DNA of 64,000 nucleotides from Cyanobacteria bacterium CYA (GCA_008363215.1 RHKP01000018.1:124001-188000), one strand, 5' to 3'; positions 24,917-33,919 are shown, counted from the stretch's first letter. Notes: generated from the letters alone by a model not told the origin. Made by a program: numbers and translations.

Positions 24917-25837
24917 TCACTCTGTCTCTCCGTCTCTCCGTCTCTTCATCTCCTGCCCGTACCTCACCCATTCCAACCTCAGCCCCTCGGGCGGCAGCGT
25001 CGGCCCGGCGGCGCGACGATCACACGCGGCGATGATTCGGGGGATCGCGTCCGCGTCGATCCGCCCGCGCCCGACCTCCAGAAGCGTGCCCGCGACGATC
25101 CGCACCATGTTGTACAGGAAGCCGCTGCCTGAGACGCGGATCACAATCCGCTCTCCGGGCGCTGCGGGCCCATCGAGATGATCCACCCGCGCCGACTGCT
25201 CGACGCGGCAGCCGGAAATCGTCCTCACCGTGCTCGCCCGCCCGTGGCTGATCTGCGCGAAACTGGCAAAATCGTGCTCGCCTTCCAGCAGCGAGCCCGC
25301 CCGCGCCATCGCGCCGGCGTCCAGTGCGTACCACGTGTGAAACGCAAAGCGCCGCTCCCAGATCGGTCTCTGCTCACCCGTCTGGATCGTGTAGGTGTAT
25401 TCCTTCTCGACCGCGTCGCGAATCGGGTCGAACTCGTCGCTCACGATCTCGGCCGAGCGCACCACCACGTCGCCCGGCAATGCGCCGTTCAGCGCCCGCA
25501 CCAGCCGATCGCAACCGCGCTCGCCCGGCCAGCCCACGCCGCGCTGCGGCTCGGGGTTCGACGTAAACGCCGCCACCTGCCCGGCCGCATGCACCCCCGC
25601 ATCCGTCCGGCTCGCGCCGGTCAGCAGCACCGGCTCGCGGCACACCAGCCGGGCCGCGTGCTCGACCACCTCCTGCACCGTCCGCAACGCCACGCGCCCC
25701 TCCGGCACGGCGGACGTGTGGTCCGCATCCATCACTTGTTCCGGCCTGGTGTGCTCGGCGTCGGCGGGCGGGTGCTGCTTCTGCCACCCGTGGAAGTCCG
25801 TTCCGTCATACGCGATCACGAGTTTGTAGCGAGGCAT
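24917..25837 (-). CDS. truA: tRNA pseudouridine synthase A
   Basis: The protein makes pseudouridine at positions 38-40 of tRNA. It starts MPRYKLVIAYDGTDFHGWQ and holds the catalytic-Asp motif LTGASRTDAGVHAAGQVAAF. Later come SGSGFLYNMVRIVAGTLLEV and the C-terminal EGLRLEWVRYGQE. An insertion after the first strand (HPPADAEHTRPEQVMDADHT) lengthens it relative to E. coli TruA. The last residues MKRRRDGETE come from a tandem octamer (GTCTCTCC units near 24921-24945 on the plus strand), so the tail is probably not conserved. It abuts the stop of a small membrane protein gene. Confidence 0.92.
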   Translation of the reverse strand: MPRYKLVIAYDGTDFHGWQKQHPPADAEHTRPEQVMDADHTSAVPEGRVALRTVQEVVEHAARLVCREPVLLTGASRTDAGVHAAGQVAAFTSNPEPQRGVGWPGERGCDRLVRALNGALPGDVVVRSAEIVSDEFDPIRDAVEKEYTYTIQTGEQRPIWERRFAFHTWYALDAGAMARAGSLLEGEHDFASFAQISHGRASTVRTISGCRVEQSARVDHLDGPAAPGERIVIRVSGSGFLYNMVRIVAGTLLEVGRGRIDADAIPRIIAACDRRAAGPTLPPEGLRLEWVRYGQEMKRRRDGETE

Positions 25838-26038
25838 TCACGGATGGCCGTCGTCCGGCTCCTCCTGGCTCGACCCGAACCCACGTACCACCTGCGCGCC
25901 ACGCGATCCCTCGCCCTGCCCGGTCCGGAAACGCTTGTGCTCCTCGTCGGCCCACTGATCACCTACGCGCCACCACAACAGCGTCAGGCCCGACCCGACT
26001 ACCGCCAGACAAGCCGCAAAGATCAGCCATCCGACCAT
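25838..26038 (-). CDS. Small single-helix membrane protein, unknown function
   Basis: With the ATG at 26038 the protein has 66 residues. It opens with a hydrophobic helix (MVGWLIFAACLAVVGSGLTL) and continues with an Asp/Glu/Lys-rich cytoplasmic tail (RVGDQWADEEHKRFRTGQG). It abuts truA on the same strand with no gap, so it is probably cotranscribed. A longer upstream frame exists but lacks any sensible start region. No family is recognised. Confidence 0.6.
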   Translation of the reverse strand: MVGWLIFAACLAVVGSGLTLLWWRVGDQWADEEHKRFRTGQGEGSRGAQVVRGFGSSQEEPDDGHP

Positions 26039-26210
26039 ATTCGGCACGATAGGCGCGATTCGCCGCCTTCCGGCGTGCAATACGCTCGCCCCGTCCGCGT
26101 TGAGCCGGGCGGAGCAGCCGTCCCCGAGCCCCCCTTTGCGCCGCAAGGAACCTGGCGCATCGCCGGCACGTGTGCATCGGGGGCTGCGTGAGCGATTCTG
26201 GAGGTTTCAC

Positions 26211-26447
26211 ATGACGCGCACAGTGCGTGTACTGGCCGCCACCCTCTCCTGCATCGTCTTTACATCTCTCGCCCAGGCCGATGCGGCCGATCCGGCCCAG
26301 CGGTGCATTCAGGCGACCAATGACACCGCTTGGACCATGCGACAGCGCGTGCGTGAGGCGGCCCAGGCCGGGCATCAGGCCATCGCCGCTGCCGATCGAG
26401 CACGACATGCCGTGTTCGTCACCCTTGAGGCCGCCCTGACCGACTGA
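26211..26447 (+). CDS. Small exported protein, unknown function
   Basis: A strong GGAGGTTTCAC ribosome site precedes the ATG at 26211. The protein has 78 residues with a signal peptide (MTRTVRVLAATLSCIVFTSL...AQA) and a short mature part with a helical, Ala/Arg-rich stretch. A classical intrinsic terminator follows within 30 nt of its stop, so it is probably a monocistronic transcript. The single Cys and the high helix content are the only other features. Confidence 0.65.
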   Translation: MTRTVRVLAATLSCIVFTSLAQADAADPAQRCIQATNDTAWTMRQRVREAAQAGHQAIAAADRARHAVFVTLEAALTD

Positions 26448-26471
26448 AACCAACCACGCACCCCATCTTCG

Positions 26472-26510
26472 CACCCCGTGCGGATGTTCCGCCGGGGTGT
26501 CCCCTTTTTC
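26472..26510 (+). terminator. Intrinsic terminator
   Basis: The stem is CACCCCG, bulged T, GCGGA, loop TGT, then TCCGC and CGGGGTG (12 bp, one bulge), followed by TCCCCTTTTTC. It lies 24 nt after the stop at 26447 and would end transcription of the small exported protein gene. On the opposite strand it precedes nothing obvious. Confidence 0.8.
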
Positions 26511-26582
26511 TCACGCGGTGCCACGGGGTTCGATGCCACGGGCGCAGTGGCACGGGTGTCCCGCCCCTGGGCCCTGCCTGCC

Positions 26583-27590
26583 TTACCCGGGCTGACCGGG
26601 CCGCAGATCCGGCTCGCTTCCCGGCACGCCCTCGTTCACAATCTCCGCCTTGCGCAGGTTCCTCCGTCGCTCGAAGATGGCCGTCGACGCTCCGCGCGAA
26701 GATCCGACTTCACGCACCGGCCCTGCCTGCATTCGCTCGATCGCATTCTTCGCGTTCTGCTGGCTGAACTCGGTGCCGATGAAGCGCCGTCCCATCGCGT
26801 GGGCCAACACCCCAGTTGTCCCGCTGCCCAGGAACGGGTCGAGCACCAGGTCGCCCGGGTTGCTGCTGCACGCGATGACGCGCTCCAGGTACACCTCGGG
26901 TAACTGGTTGTCGTGATAGTGGCGGCGTTCGAGATTGTTGCCCTGCACGCGCCCCCAGAACTCGCCGTACCACACATCCATGGGCACGCGCAGACCGGCG
27001 GGCATGCCGTCGCGCTTCGACTCGGTGCGAGGATCGCCGTAGATCGCCCGCCGGTCGCTGGTTTCCAGCACCGGCTCGGGGTTCCACGTGCGCTGCGTCG
27101 GGTGCTTGCTGAAGTAGAGCACATGCACCTTGCTGTTGATGAAGCGCCCCTTCGTGTTCTGCCCGAAGCGATAGTGCCAGATGCACCAGTTGACCATCGT
27201 CAGCCCGCGCTGCTTGAGATGGACCACGATTTCGGCCGCCCAGTCGTCGGGGATGTTCACCCACAGCGAACCCGTGTCCTTCAGCCCGCCCACGCACAGG
27301 TCGAGCCACGCGTACGTGAAGTCGAGGTAGTCGTGGTCGGCCATCTTGTCGTCCCACTCGTCATAGGCCCGCGCCCAGTTGAACGGCGGGTCGGCGAACA
27401 CCAGGTCCAGTTCCGACTTCTGAATCTCGGGCAACGTCGGCAATATCTCGCGGCAGTCGCCGACCCAGACCCGGGCATCGACGCCGGAGACCGGATGCAC
27501 CAGCGGGGGCATCGACTTCGGCGCCTTGCCCCGCTTGACGTCCGGCTTGGCTTCGATTTCGACGGCTGGACTGCTCTTGCTGCGGCTCAT
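26583..27590 (-). CDS. Orphan site-specific DNA methyltransferase, beta-class (N4-C or N6-A)
   Basis: Motif IV is LVFADPPFNWARAYDEWDD (DPPF) and motif I, LDPFLGSGTTGVLAHAMGRR followed by FIGTE, lies C-terminal of it, the beta-class order. The first 50 residues are Lys/Ser/Pro-rich. The start at 27590 is MSRSKSSPAVE; 335 residues. No endonuclease or specificity gene is adjacent, so it may be an orphan regulatory methylase. The target sequence cannot be read from the gene. It is on the minus strand, facing the small exported gene across a terminator. Confidence 0.85.
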   Translation of the reverse strand: MSRSKSSPAVEIEAKPDVKRGKAPKSMPPLVHPVSGVDARVWVGDCREILPTLPEIQKSELDLVFADPPFNWARAYDEWDDKMADHDYLDFTYAWLDLCVGGLKDTGSLWVNIPDDWAAEIVVHLKQRGLTMVNWCIWHYRFGQNTKGRFINSKVHVLYFSKHPTQRTWNPEPVLETSDRRAIYGDPRTESKRDGMPAGLRVPMDVWYGEFWGRVQGNNLERRHYHDNQLPEVYLERVIACSSNPGDLVLDPFLGSGTTGVLAHAMGRRFIGTEFSQQNAKNAIERMQAGPVREVGSSRGASTAIFERRRNLRKAEIVNEGVPGSEPDLRPGQPG

Positions 27591-27639
27591 GGCACACAGC
27601 GTAGCGGGCGAAGATCCCCGGCGCAAGTCCCCCCGGTGG

Positions 27640-27658
27640 CCCGGCTCGCCGAGCCGGG
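27640..27658. repeat. Perfect 8-bp inverted repeat (short hairpin)
   Basis: CCCGGCTC, loop GCC, GAGCCGGG. It lies between the methyltransferase start and the stop of the PEP-CTERM-like gene, both on the minus strand. It could be a weak terminator for the upstream gene (27739-28392); no T tract follows. Confidence 0.45.
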
Positions 27659-27678
27659 AGCATCAACGAGCCCCGACT

Positions 27679-27709
27679 GTGAGGGAGGGGTTCCAATACG
27701 CTCCCTCAC
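27679..27709. repeat. Perfect 9-bp inverted repeat with 13-nt loop
   Basis: GTGAGGGAG, 13-nt loop, CTCCCTCAC. It is close to the stop of the minus-strand PEP-CTERM-like gene and next to the 27640 hairpin. The CTCCCTC arm also appears in the dispersed repeat at 61145 and 63728, so it may belong to a dispersed intergenic element as well as act as a terminator. Confidence 0.5.
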
Positions 27710-27738
27710 CTTCGCGGCTCAACGTGAAGATGCCTCGG

Positions 27739-28392
27739 TCACGCCCTGAATGACCACTGCGGCGATGACCGCCTCCGACGGGCCGTCAAAGGCGCAAGCG
27801 CCAGCAGTGTGACACCCGTCGGCGCGGGGATGACACGGACGGTGAACGGGTTGGCGGTGAGCACGCTGTTGTCGTCGGCTGAGCCAAGGAAAAAAGAGCC
27901 GCTTCCGGCAGGCTCCACGTACCACCACAACAAATCGGGACCTTCGCTTGAAGGTAGGGCGCTCAGCGAGAGTAAGCCGCGCCCGCTTGGCGACGTTGTT
28001 ACTTGAAACGAAAAGATCGGTAACGGATTGTTGCGAATGTAGCCGCTCAAATCCCAGAGGTTCATCGCCACAACATCTTCAAGCCAGTTGTCGTGAGGAG
28101 TTCCATGATCCGACGCAAAGTTCGTCAAGATCGAGGCTTGCGAGACTGAGTCAAATGCCGCCAGATCCCCCAATATCTGGACACTCATTTGGCATGCAAA
28201 GAAGTTGGAACTGAGTTCGCCATCGACCCAGTCGCCGGCGGCCCCGCCCCAAACCGTAGCGGTGAAGGTCGCGCCCGCCTGAACGGTCTCAGGCGCCTCA
28301 AACCACAGGTCAAAGTACGTCTGCGCTCCACACGAGCCCGCGAGACCGCCGAGGACGTACACCGCGATTCCCACTGTCGCACGTGGATGCAT
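27739..28392 (-). CDS. Exported protein with PEP-CTERM-like tail, unknown function
   Basis: The start at 28392 has GGAG eight bases upstream. A signal segment (VGIAVYVLGGLAGSCGAQ) leads to a beta-rich mature part (FDLWFEAPETVQAGATFTAT, WWYVEPAGSGSFFLG). The tail VIPAPTGVTLLALAPLTARR matches the PEP-CTERM pattern (Pro motif, hydrophobic helix, Arg cluster), but ten further residues (RSSPQWSFRA) follow the Arg run, which is unusual. It is divergent from the subtilisin gene, with only 104 nt between starts. Sorting by an exosortase would be expected; no exosortase gene is in the window. Confidence 0.7.
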   Translation of the reverse strand: MHPRATVGIAVYVLGGLAGSCGAQTYFDLWFEAPETVQAGATFTATVWGGAAGDWVDGELSSNFFACQMSVQILGDLAAFDSVSQASILTNFASDHGTPHDNWLEDVVAMNLWDLSGYIRNNPLPIFSFQVTTSPSGRGLLSLSALPSSEGPDLLWWYVEPAGSGSFFLGSADDNSVLTANPFTVRVIPAPTGVTLLALAPLTARRRRSSPQWSFRA

Positions 28393-28496
28393 TCGGCTTC
28401 TCCGCACATCCTCGAGGTCTAGGCAACGCTGCCGCGACAATTCGGTGTACTCATGGTACATCACGAGCCGGGGCGTGCAAGCGAAAGGGGCTGCGC

Positions 28497-30014
28497 ATGC
28501 GGCTTTCAAGCGGCTTGGCGTTCAGAGGCAGTGTTGCTCTTGCGGTCGTGGCGATGGGTGTTTGCGTGGCGTTCGGTCAATTGACGCCCCTGACGCCCAA
28601 CGATCCGTTCTATGGGGACAATCAGACTTTCCCGGGCGGGCAGTACTGGTTGCGGCTGACCCGAACGAACTACGCGTGGTCGATCGTGGGATACGCGCTC
28701 GGGCCACAGTCGGTTTCGACCAGCCCGGACAGAACCATCGCGGTCATCGACACGGGTACAGACCCAGACCACCCCGACTTCATCATCGACCCGGTGATGA
28801 TCCCGCCGCACATCTTTCACTATGACAGCGGTTCGGTGCTCGACGGTGCGATTGCTCCACCTTTCGGGTGTGGTTGCCATCCAGACGCCATCCCCACGAG
28901 CGAAGTCGAGGATCTGTTGTGGCTGGGGAATGGTCTACCCTCGGGTGAGCCCCATGGAACGGTCGAAACCGGACTTCTCTGTGCCGTGGCCGACAACTCT
29001 GTTGGCATGGCCGGTGTGTGTTGGGACTGCTCACTGCTGGTGGAGCGAGTTGCAACGGCTCAGGCGTCCGGCGCATGCCAACCTGGTCAGGTATTGACGT
29101 GCTACTCGGCGGACGAAAACGTCGCCGCTGCTCTTCGGTGGGCCGCTGGTTATGACTTCGTCCTTGAGTCCTATCCAAGTGACTCTGTCAGGGCGCGCGT
29201 CGTGAACACGGCGACGGAAACGCTGTACGCACAGCAACGTTGGTGCGATGCGAACAACCCGCTCAAACTCGCCATCGAAGAGGCGACGGATCGCGGCTGC
29301 ATCATCGTCGCAATCGCGGGCAACGACCAGACCGGGCCACTGGACCGCGGTCCGATGACCGCCGGACTTGCCATCCACCCCCACACAATCACCGTCGGCG
29401 GCTGCGACAGGAACGGCGTGTGGTCGATGCCGATCTCTCAAAGCAATCCTGAGTGCACGACTTTATGCAATCCCGAGTGCACCGCGCTGTACCCGGACTT
29501 GTCGACGCACGTCGACCCATGCAATGGTCTGACCTACGTCAAGGCACTGTCGGTCGTTGCGCCGATCGAGGACATCTTCTCAACCTATTACATTCATCCG
29601 GCGAACAATAACATTGAGTACGACTACATGGGCGCGGACGGTACGTCATGGGCCGCCCCGCAGGTCGCCGGCGTGGTGGCCCTCATGCTCAAGGTCAACC
29701 CTGACCTGACGCCGGAGATGTGCAAGAAAATCATCGAGGTCACGGCGACGGACCTGACGACCGAAGGCGGGTTGTATCCGGGTTACGACCGCTTCACCGG
29801 GTACGGGCTGCTCAACGCCGAGAAGGCCGTGACCATGGCCGCCAAGTTGTACCACCCCGGCGACTGGAACCTGGACGGCTCGGTCGGCCCGCTCGATGCG
29901 GTTCTCTACACGGCTGATTTCGTTGCGTTGGAAGCCACGAGTGACCTCAACCTGAGCGAGTCACTGACCACCGACGACATGGGCATCTTCCTCGGTAGTT
30001 ACGCGGGGGAGTAA
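28497..30014 (+). CDS. Exported subtilisin-family (S8) serine protease with C-terminal dockerin-like segment
   Basis: The start at 28497 gives MRLSSGLAFRGSVALAVVAM, a signal peptide. The catalytic triad is visible: Asp in AVIDTGTDPDHPDF, His in EPHGTVETGLL, Ser in DGTSWAAPQVAGVVALM; the oxyanion Asn is in IVAIAGNDQ. Several Cys pairs (CGCH, CWDC, CNPEC repeats) suggest disulphides. The C-terminus (PGDWNLDGSVGPLDAVLY... SESLTTDDMGIFLG) looks like a degenerate paired calcium module, unlike the NFFDVQ type. The substrate is unknown. It is convergent with topA across a short hairpin. Confidence 0.85.
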   Translation: MRLSSGLAFRGSVALAVVAMGVCVAFGQLTPLTPNDPFYGDNQTFPGGQYWLRLTRTNYAWSIVGYALGPQSVSTSPDRTIAVIDTGTDPDHPDFIIDPVMIPPHIFHYDSGSVLDGAIAPPFGCGCHPDAIPTSEVEDLLWLGNGLPSGEPHGTVETGLLCAVADNSVGMAGVCWDCSLLVERVATAQASGACQPGQVLTCYSADENVAAALRWAAGYDFVLESYPSDSVRARVVNTATETLYAQQRWCDANNPLKLAIEEATDRGCIIVAIAGNDQTGPLDRGPMTAGLAIHPHTITVGGCDRNGVWSMPISQSNPECTTLCNPECTALYPDLSTHVDPCNGLTYVKALSVVAPIEDIFSTYYIHPANNNIEYDYMGADGTSWAAPQVAGVVALMLKVNPDLTPEMCKKIIEVTATDLTTEGGLYPGYDRFTGYGLLNAEKAVTMAAKLYHPGDWNLDGSVGPLDAVLYTADFVALEATSDLNLSESLTTDDMGIFLGSYAGE

Positions 30015-30042
30015 GCGGACGGTGCAGCGAACCTGAAATCAG

Positions 30043-30057
30043 CGACTCAGAGAGTCG
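30043..30057. terminator. Possible hairpin between convergent protease and topA genes
   Basis: CGACTC, AGA, GAGTCG forms a perfect 6-bp stem in the 62-nt gap between the stops at 30014 and 30077. No T tract is present, so termination activity is uncertain. Confidence 0.35.
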
Positions 30058-30076
30058 ATCTGCCCGTCGGGTTGCC

Positions 30077-32845
30077 TCACGCCGCCGAATCGCCCCGCCG
30101 CTGCGGCTTGGCGGTCGCGCTCGATGCGGTCGGGTCTTCATCCAGCACGAGTTGATCGACCGTCGGCGCGTCCTTGAGAGGCCGCCCCTTCGCATCGGTC
30201 AGCGGCACCCCCTCCATCGTCGTGATGATCGGGATCGGGTTCGCCTTCATGTGGGCCGCCAACTGCTTTTCGAGCGCGGTGCGCTTCTCTTCAGGCAGAT
30301 CCGCCCATTTGCCGCGCCCGCGACACTTGGGGAAGGCGCTGCACCCCAGCCACGGCCCGCGCACGCCGTCACGTAGATACAGATAGTTGATCTCGTCGGG
30401 CTTCAGTTCCGCATCGCCGCTGCACTTGGGGCAGGGAATGTCCGTCTCCAGCGGCGGCGGCGACGGGGCCGTGACATGCCCTTTCTTGTCGATGTTCAGA
30501 ATTACGCCGTTGCTCTGGTCTTCACCCTCTTCGAGCAGCGTCGCAACGAACGGCCCGAAGCGACCAGTCCGCTTGACCATCGGACGGCCCGTCTTCGGAC
30601 AGCGGATGTTGACGAACTCGGCCGTACGCGGGCGACCCAGGCGATCCACCGGGCTCGCGTAGGTGCACTCCGGATATGCCGAGCACGAGAGGAAGCGCCC
30701 GTTCCGGCCGAAGCGGTAGACCAACTGCTTGCCGCACTTGGGGCAGTCATACTTGGAAGGCTGCGTCTCGGCCTTGGCGTGCTGCAACTCCTCGTGGGCC
30801 CGCCCGAGACTCGCGCTAAAGCGTTCATAAAACCGTTCGAGCATCTCGACCCAGTCGAGGTGCTCATCCTCGACTTTGTCCAGTTCGCCCTCCATCTGCC
30901 GCGTGTACCCGACGTCCATCAGGCGCGGGAAGGCTTCGATCAACTTGTCCGTCACGACCTCGCCCAGATCCGTTGCGAAGAACGCGCGATTCACCTGCTC
31001 GACGTAGCGGCGGTCCTGAATGACCTGGATGATCGAGGCATACGTCGAAGGCCGCCCGATCCCCTCGCTCTCGAGCACCTTGATCAGACTCGCCTCGGTG
31101 TAGCGCGCCGGCGGACTGGTGAACTTCTGCTGCGGGTCGAGCGCAAACGGGTGGAGTTCCTGCTTTTCGCGCAGATCCGGCAGCACCACGTCGTCGCCTC
31201 CGCCCGGCACGCCTGCCACCTTATAGAACCCGTCAAACACGAGCCGGCGCCCGTTGGCCTTGAACGTCACCGGCCTGTTCGGGTCTGTCCCGCCTTCGAT
31301 CAGAAAGGTCGTCGAATCCCACTCGGCCGGGGTCATCTGGCACGCAACAAAGCGCTTCCAGATCAGTTCATACAACTTGAACTGGTCCTCGCGCAGCGCG
31401 CTCTTCACCCGCGACGGCGGATAGTCGAGCGACGTCGGGCGGATCGCTTCATGCGCCTCCTGCGCCTGCTTGTTTGACGAGCCGAAGAAGTTTGGCTTCT
31501 CGGGCAGATAGTCCTTCCCGTAGGTGCGGTCGATGTGCGCGCGCACCGCGCTGAGCGCCTCCCCGGCAATGTGTGTCGAGTCGGTTCGCATGTACGTGAT
31601 CAGGCCCACCGGACCTTCGCCCGGGATCTCGACACCTTCGTACAACGCCTGGGCCGCCCGCATCGTCCGCTGGGCGCCGAAGCCCAGGCGGCTCGAGGCC
31701 GCCTGCTGGAGCGTCGACGTGATGAACGGGCCCGCGGGCCTCGTGCTCGTGCGTTTGGTCTCGATCGACATGATCCGGTACGGCGTTGCCGGGTCCACTT
31801 CGCCCGATACTGTGCGCACGAATCGCGCCGGTCCGCGCCCTTCAACGTCCTGCTCAACGGTCGTCTTGACGTTCTTGAGCCCCACCAGCGCCGCCACTTC
31901 CCCCACCCGCACCGACAGGTCGATCGGGTTCTTGTACTGCTTGGCGCCCGCCTCCTGCCACTCCCCGGCCGTCAGGCGCGGCTCAAACTCCTCGTCTCCC
32001 ACGCGCACCAGTTCGGCCCGGATCGCCTCGTGCTCGCTCAGCCATGCGTTCTGCTGCTTGACCGTCGGCCCGTTGCCCTTGTCGTCCTTCTGATTGACCA
32101 ACTTTGTCCACTCTGACCGCAGCGAACGGGCCGCCTGCTCGGAAAGGGCAAACTTGCCCTGGATCTGCCAGTACTCGTCCGGGATGAAACTGCGGATCTC
32201 GCGCTCGCGCTCCACCACCAGGCGCACGGCCACCGACTGCACGCGCCCGGCGCTGAGCCCTCGCGCCACCTTCTTCCACAGCAGCGGGCTGACCTGATAT
32301 CCCACGATGCGATCGAGGATCCGGCGCGCCTGCTGGGCGTTGACCCGGTCCATGTCGATCGGATGCGGATGCGCAAAGGCCCGCTCAATCTCCGCCTTGG
32401 TGATGGCCGCGAACACCACCCGGCGCGCCTCCCGTGCTTCGATGTCCAGCACCTCGGCCAGATGCCAGGCGATCGCCTCGCCTTCGCGGTCCAGGTCGGT
32501 GGCGAACCAGACGTCGCGGGCTTCCTTGGCGGCCCTCTTCAGGTCACGGATCACCTGCTCCTTGCCGGTGAGCACCTCGTACGAGGGACGGAACTTGTGT
32601 TCGAGATCTACCCCGGGAACAGGTGACTTGTCACCTTTCTTGGCTTTGGACGGAAGATCCCGCACATGCCCCACGCTGGCCAGCACGAGGTAGTCGGATC
32701 CCAGGTACTTATTGATAGTCTTGGCCTTGCTCGGGCTCTCGACGATGACCAGGCTCTTGCCCGAGGCCTGTCCGGGCTTGTACATCTGGCGAGGGGCGCG
32801 CCGGGTCGAGGTCTTCTTGCTGGTTGAAGCGGTTTTTTTGGCCAT
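30077..32845 (-). CDS. topA: DNA topoisomerase I
   Basis: A type IA enzyme that relaxes negative supercoils. After a Lys/Ser/Thr-rich N-terminus come the Toprim start SLVIVESPSKAKTINKYLG, the DLDREGEAIAWHL block and the active-site Tyr in LITYMRTDSTH (about residue 418). The C-terminus holds zinc-finger modules: CPKCGKQLVYRFGRNGRFLS, then a Cys-poor one (CPKTGRPMVKRTGRFGPF), then CPKCSGDAELKPDE. The total is 922 residues. The start at 32845 is MAKKTASTSKK; upstream in-frame residues are not conserved in kind. It is monocistronic as far as can be seen. Confidence 0.95.
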   Translation of the reverse strand: MAKKTASTSKKTSTRRAPRQMYKPGQASGKSLVIVESPSKAKTINKYLGSDYLVLASVGHVRDLPSKAKKGDKSPVPGVDLEHKFRPSYEVLTGKEQVIRDLKRAAKEARDVWFATDLDREGEAIAWHLAEVLDIEAREARRVVFAAITKAEIERAFAHPHPIDMDRVNAQQARRILDRIVGYQVSPLLWKKVARGLSAGRVQSVAVRLVVEREREIRSFIPDEYWQIQGKFALSEQAARSLRSEWTKLVNQKDDKGNGPTVKQQNAWLSEHEAIRAELVRVGDEEFEPRLTAGEWQEAGAKQYKNPIDLSVRVGEVAALVGLKNVKTTVEQDVEGRGPARFVRTVSGEVDPATPYRIMSIETKRTSTRPAGPFITSTLQQAASSRLGFGAQRTMRAAQALYEGVEIPGEGPVGLITYMRTDSTHIAGEALSAVRAHIDRTYGKDYLPEKPNFFGSSNKQAQEAHEAIRPTSLDYPPSRVKSALREDQFKLYELIWKRFVACQMTPAEWDSTTFLIEGGTDPNRPVTFKANGRRLVFDGFYKVAGVPGGGDDVVLPDLREKQELHPFALDPQQKFTSPPARYTEASLIKVLESEGIGRPSTYASIIQVIQDRRYVEQVNRAFFATDLGEVVTDKLIEAFPRLMDVGYTRQMEGELDKVEDEHLDWVEMLERFYERFSASLGRAHEELQHAKAETQPSKYDCPKCGKQLVYRFGRNGRFLSCSAYPECTYASPVDRLGRPRTAEFVNIRCPKTGRPMVKRTGRFGPFVATLLEEGEDQSNGVILNIDKKGHVTAPSPPPLETDIPCPKCSGDAELKPDEINYLYLRDGVRGPWLGCSAFPKCRGRGKWADLPEEKRTALEKQLAAHMKANPIPIITTMEGVPLTDAKGRPLKDAPTVDQLVLDEDPTASSATAKPQRRGDSAA

Positions 32846-32980
32846 GTCGGTCCCTGGGTCGTGCCTGAGAGAAGACCCTCGCCAGGGGCATGTCAAGCGC
32901 CGCCGGGGGAGGAATCTCTCGACCGATCAGGGCTTGCGGCTTTGGAAGAGGCCAGCCCAATCCTGTTTGGGGCTGACTGT

Positions 32981-33919
32981 TCACTCCGGCCCGACACACT
33001 GGCCAATGATCTGCGCAGCATGCGAGGGGTTCGGGCCCTCTGATAGCGCAAGTCCTGTGTAGTACTCGTGTTGCGACAACCGTCTCAACCACGTTCGCTG
33101 GTTCTTGGCAAAGCGCCGCGTCTCGATCTTGATCTGCTCGAAGGCATCATCCGGCGACATCCGACCCGCCAGCGCCTCCAGCACCTGCTTATATCCCAGT
33201 GCCTCGCGTGCCTGACTCCCCAATCGAGGGGAGAGGCGACGGACTTCCTCCACTAGTCCGCGCTCCCTCATCGCGCCGACCCTCTGGTTGATTCGGCGGT
33301 TGATCAGTTCGGTCGGCCACAGCAGCGCAAAGACATGCAGGTCGGGTCGGCGCGGGTGCTGGCGATCCCACTGCGACTGAAGCACCGAAATGGGTGTCCC
33401 GGTCTGGTGGAAGACCTCGAGGGCCCGGACCGTGCGACGCAGGTCGTTGGGGTGGATGCGCAGAGCGGCCGCGGGATCGACCCGTTCCAGTTCGGAGCGT
33501 AACGCTGTCAGCCCGCGCGCCGTCAGGCGTGCGCGCAGGGCCGGATCGGGCTGCGGGGCATCGAAGAGCCCGTCGAGCAGCGCCTTGATGTACAGGTGGG
33601 TTCCGCCGACGACGATGGGCAGGTGGCCTCGGGAACGGATGTCGTCGATGGTTCGCTCGGCGTCGCCCAGCCACTGGTGGACGGTGTACGAGGCCTCGGG
33701 CTCGACGATGTTGATCAGGTGGTGGGGGATGCCGCGGCATTCCAGGAGCGTGGGCTTGGCCGAGCCGATGTCCAGCCCGCGGAAGATTTGCACCGAGTCG
33801 GCGCTGATGATCTCGGCGGGGCGACCGGTGCGATGGGCGAGCATCTCGGCGACCAGCAGCGAGAGGTCGGTCTTGCCCCCGGCCGTGGGCCCGACGATGA
33901 CGGGGATGCGCGGGGTCAT
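32981..33919 (-). CDS. miaA: tRNA dimethylallyltransferase
   Basis: MiaA transfers a dimethylallyl group to A37 of tRNAs reading UNN codons. The P-loop is VIVGPTAGGKTDLSLLVAE, followed by IISADSVQIFRGLDIGSAKP, PHHLINIVEPEASYTVHQW and VVGGTHLYIKALLDG. The C-terminal section IKIETRRFAKNQRTWLRRL is typical. It is 312 residues, the usual size. The ATG at 33919 overlaps the stop of the upstream esterase-like gene (ATGA), suggesting coupling. Confidence 0.95.
   Translation of the reverse strand: MTPRIPVIVGPTAGGKTDLSLLVAEMLAHRTGRPAEIISADSVQIFRGLDIGSAKPTLLECRGIPHHLINIVEPEASYTVHQWLGDAERTIDDIRSRGHLPIVVGGTHLYIKALLDGLFDAPQPDPALRARLTARGLTALRSELERVDPAAALRIHPNDLRRTVRALEVFHQTGTPISVLQSQWDRQHPRRPDLHVFALLWPTELINRRINQRVGAMRERGLVEEVRRLSPRLGSQAREALGYKQVLEALAGRMSPDDAFEQIKIETRRFAKNQRTWLRRLSQHEYYTGLALSEGPNPSHAAQIIGQCVGPE

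Noticed and set aside
24919-24955. CT-rich tandem octamer as a functional repeat
   Set aside because: It lies inside the truA coding end and reads as a variable tail; no sign of phase variation because units do not change the frame start.
26448-26582. Additional small gene in the gap after the exported protein
   Set aside because: The gap is filled by the terminator and sequence without a supported start; nothing further is called.
32846-32896. Extended topA N-terminus
   Set aside because: The upstream in-frame residues are not of a conserved kind; the ATG at 32845 gives MAKKTASTSKK, a natural start.
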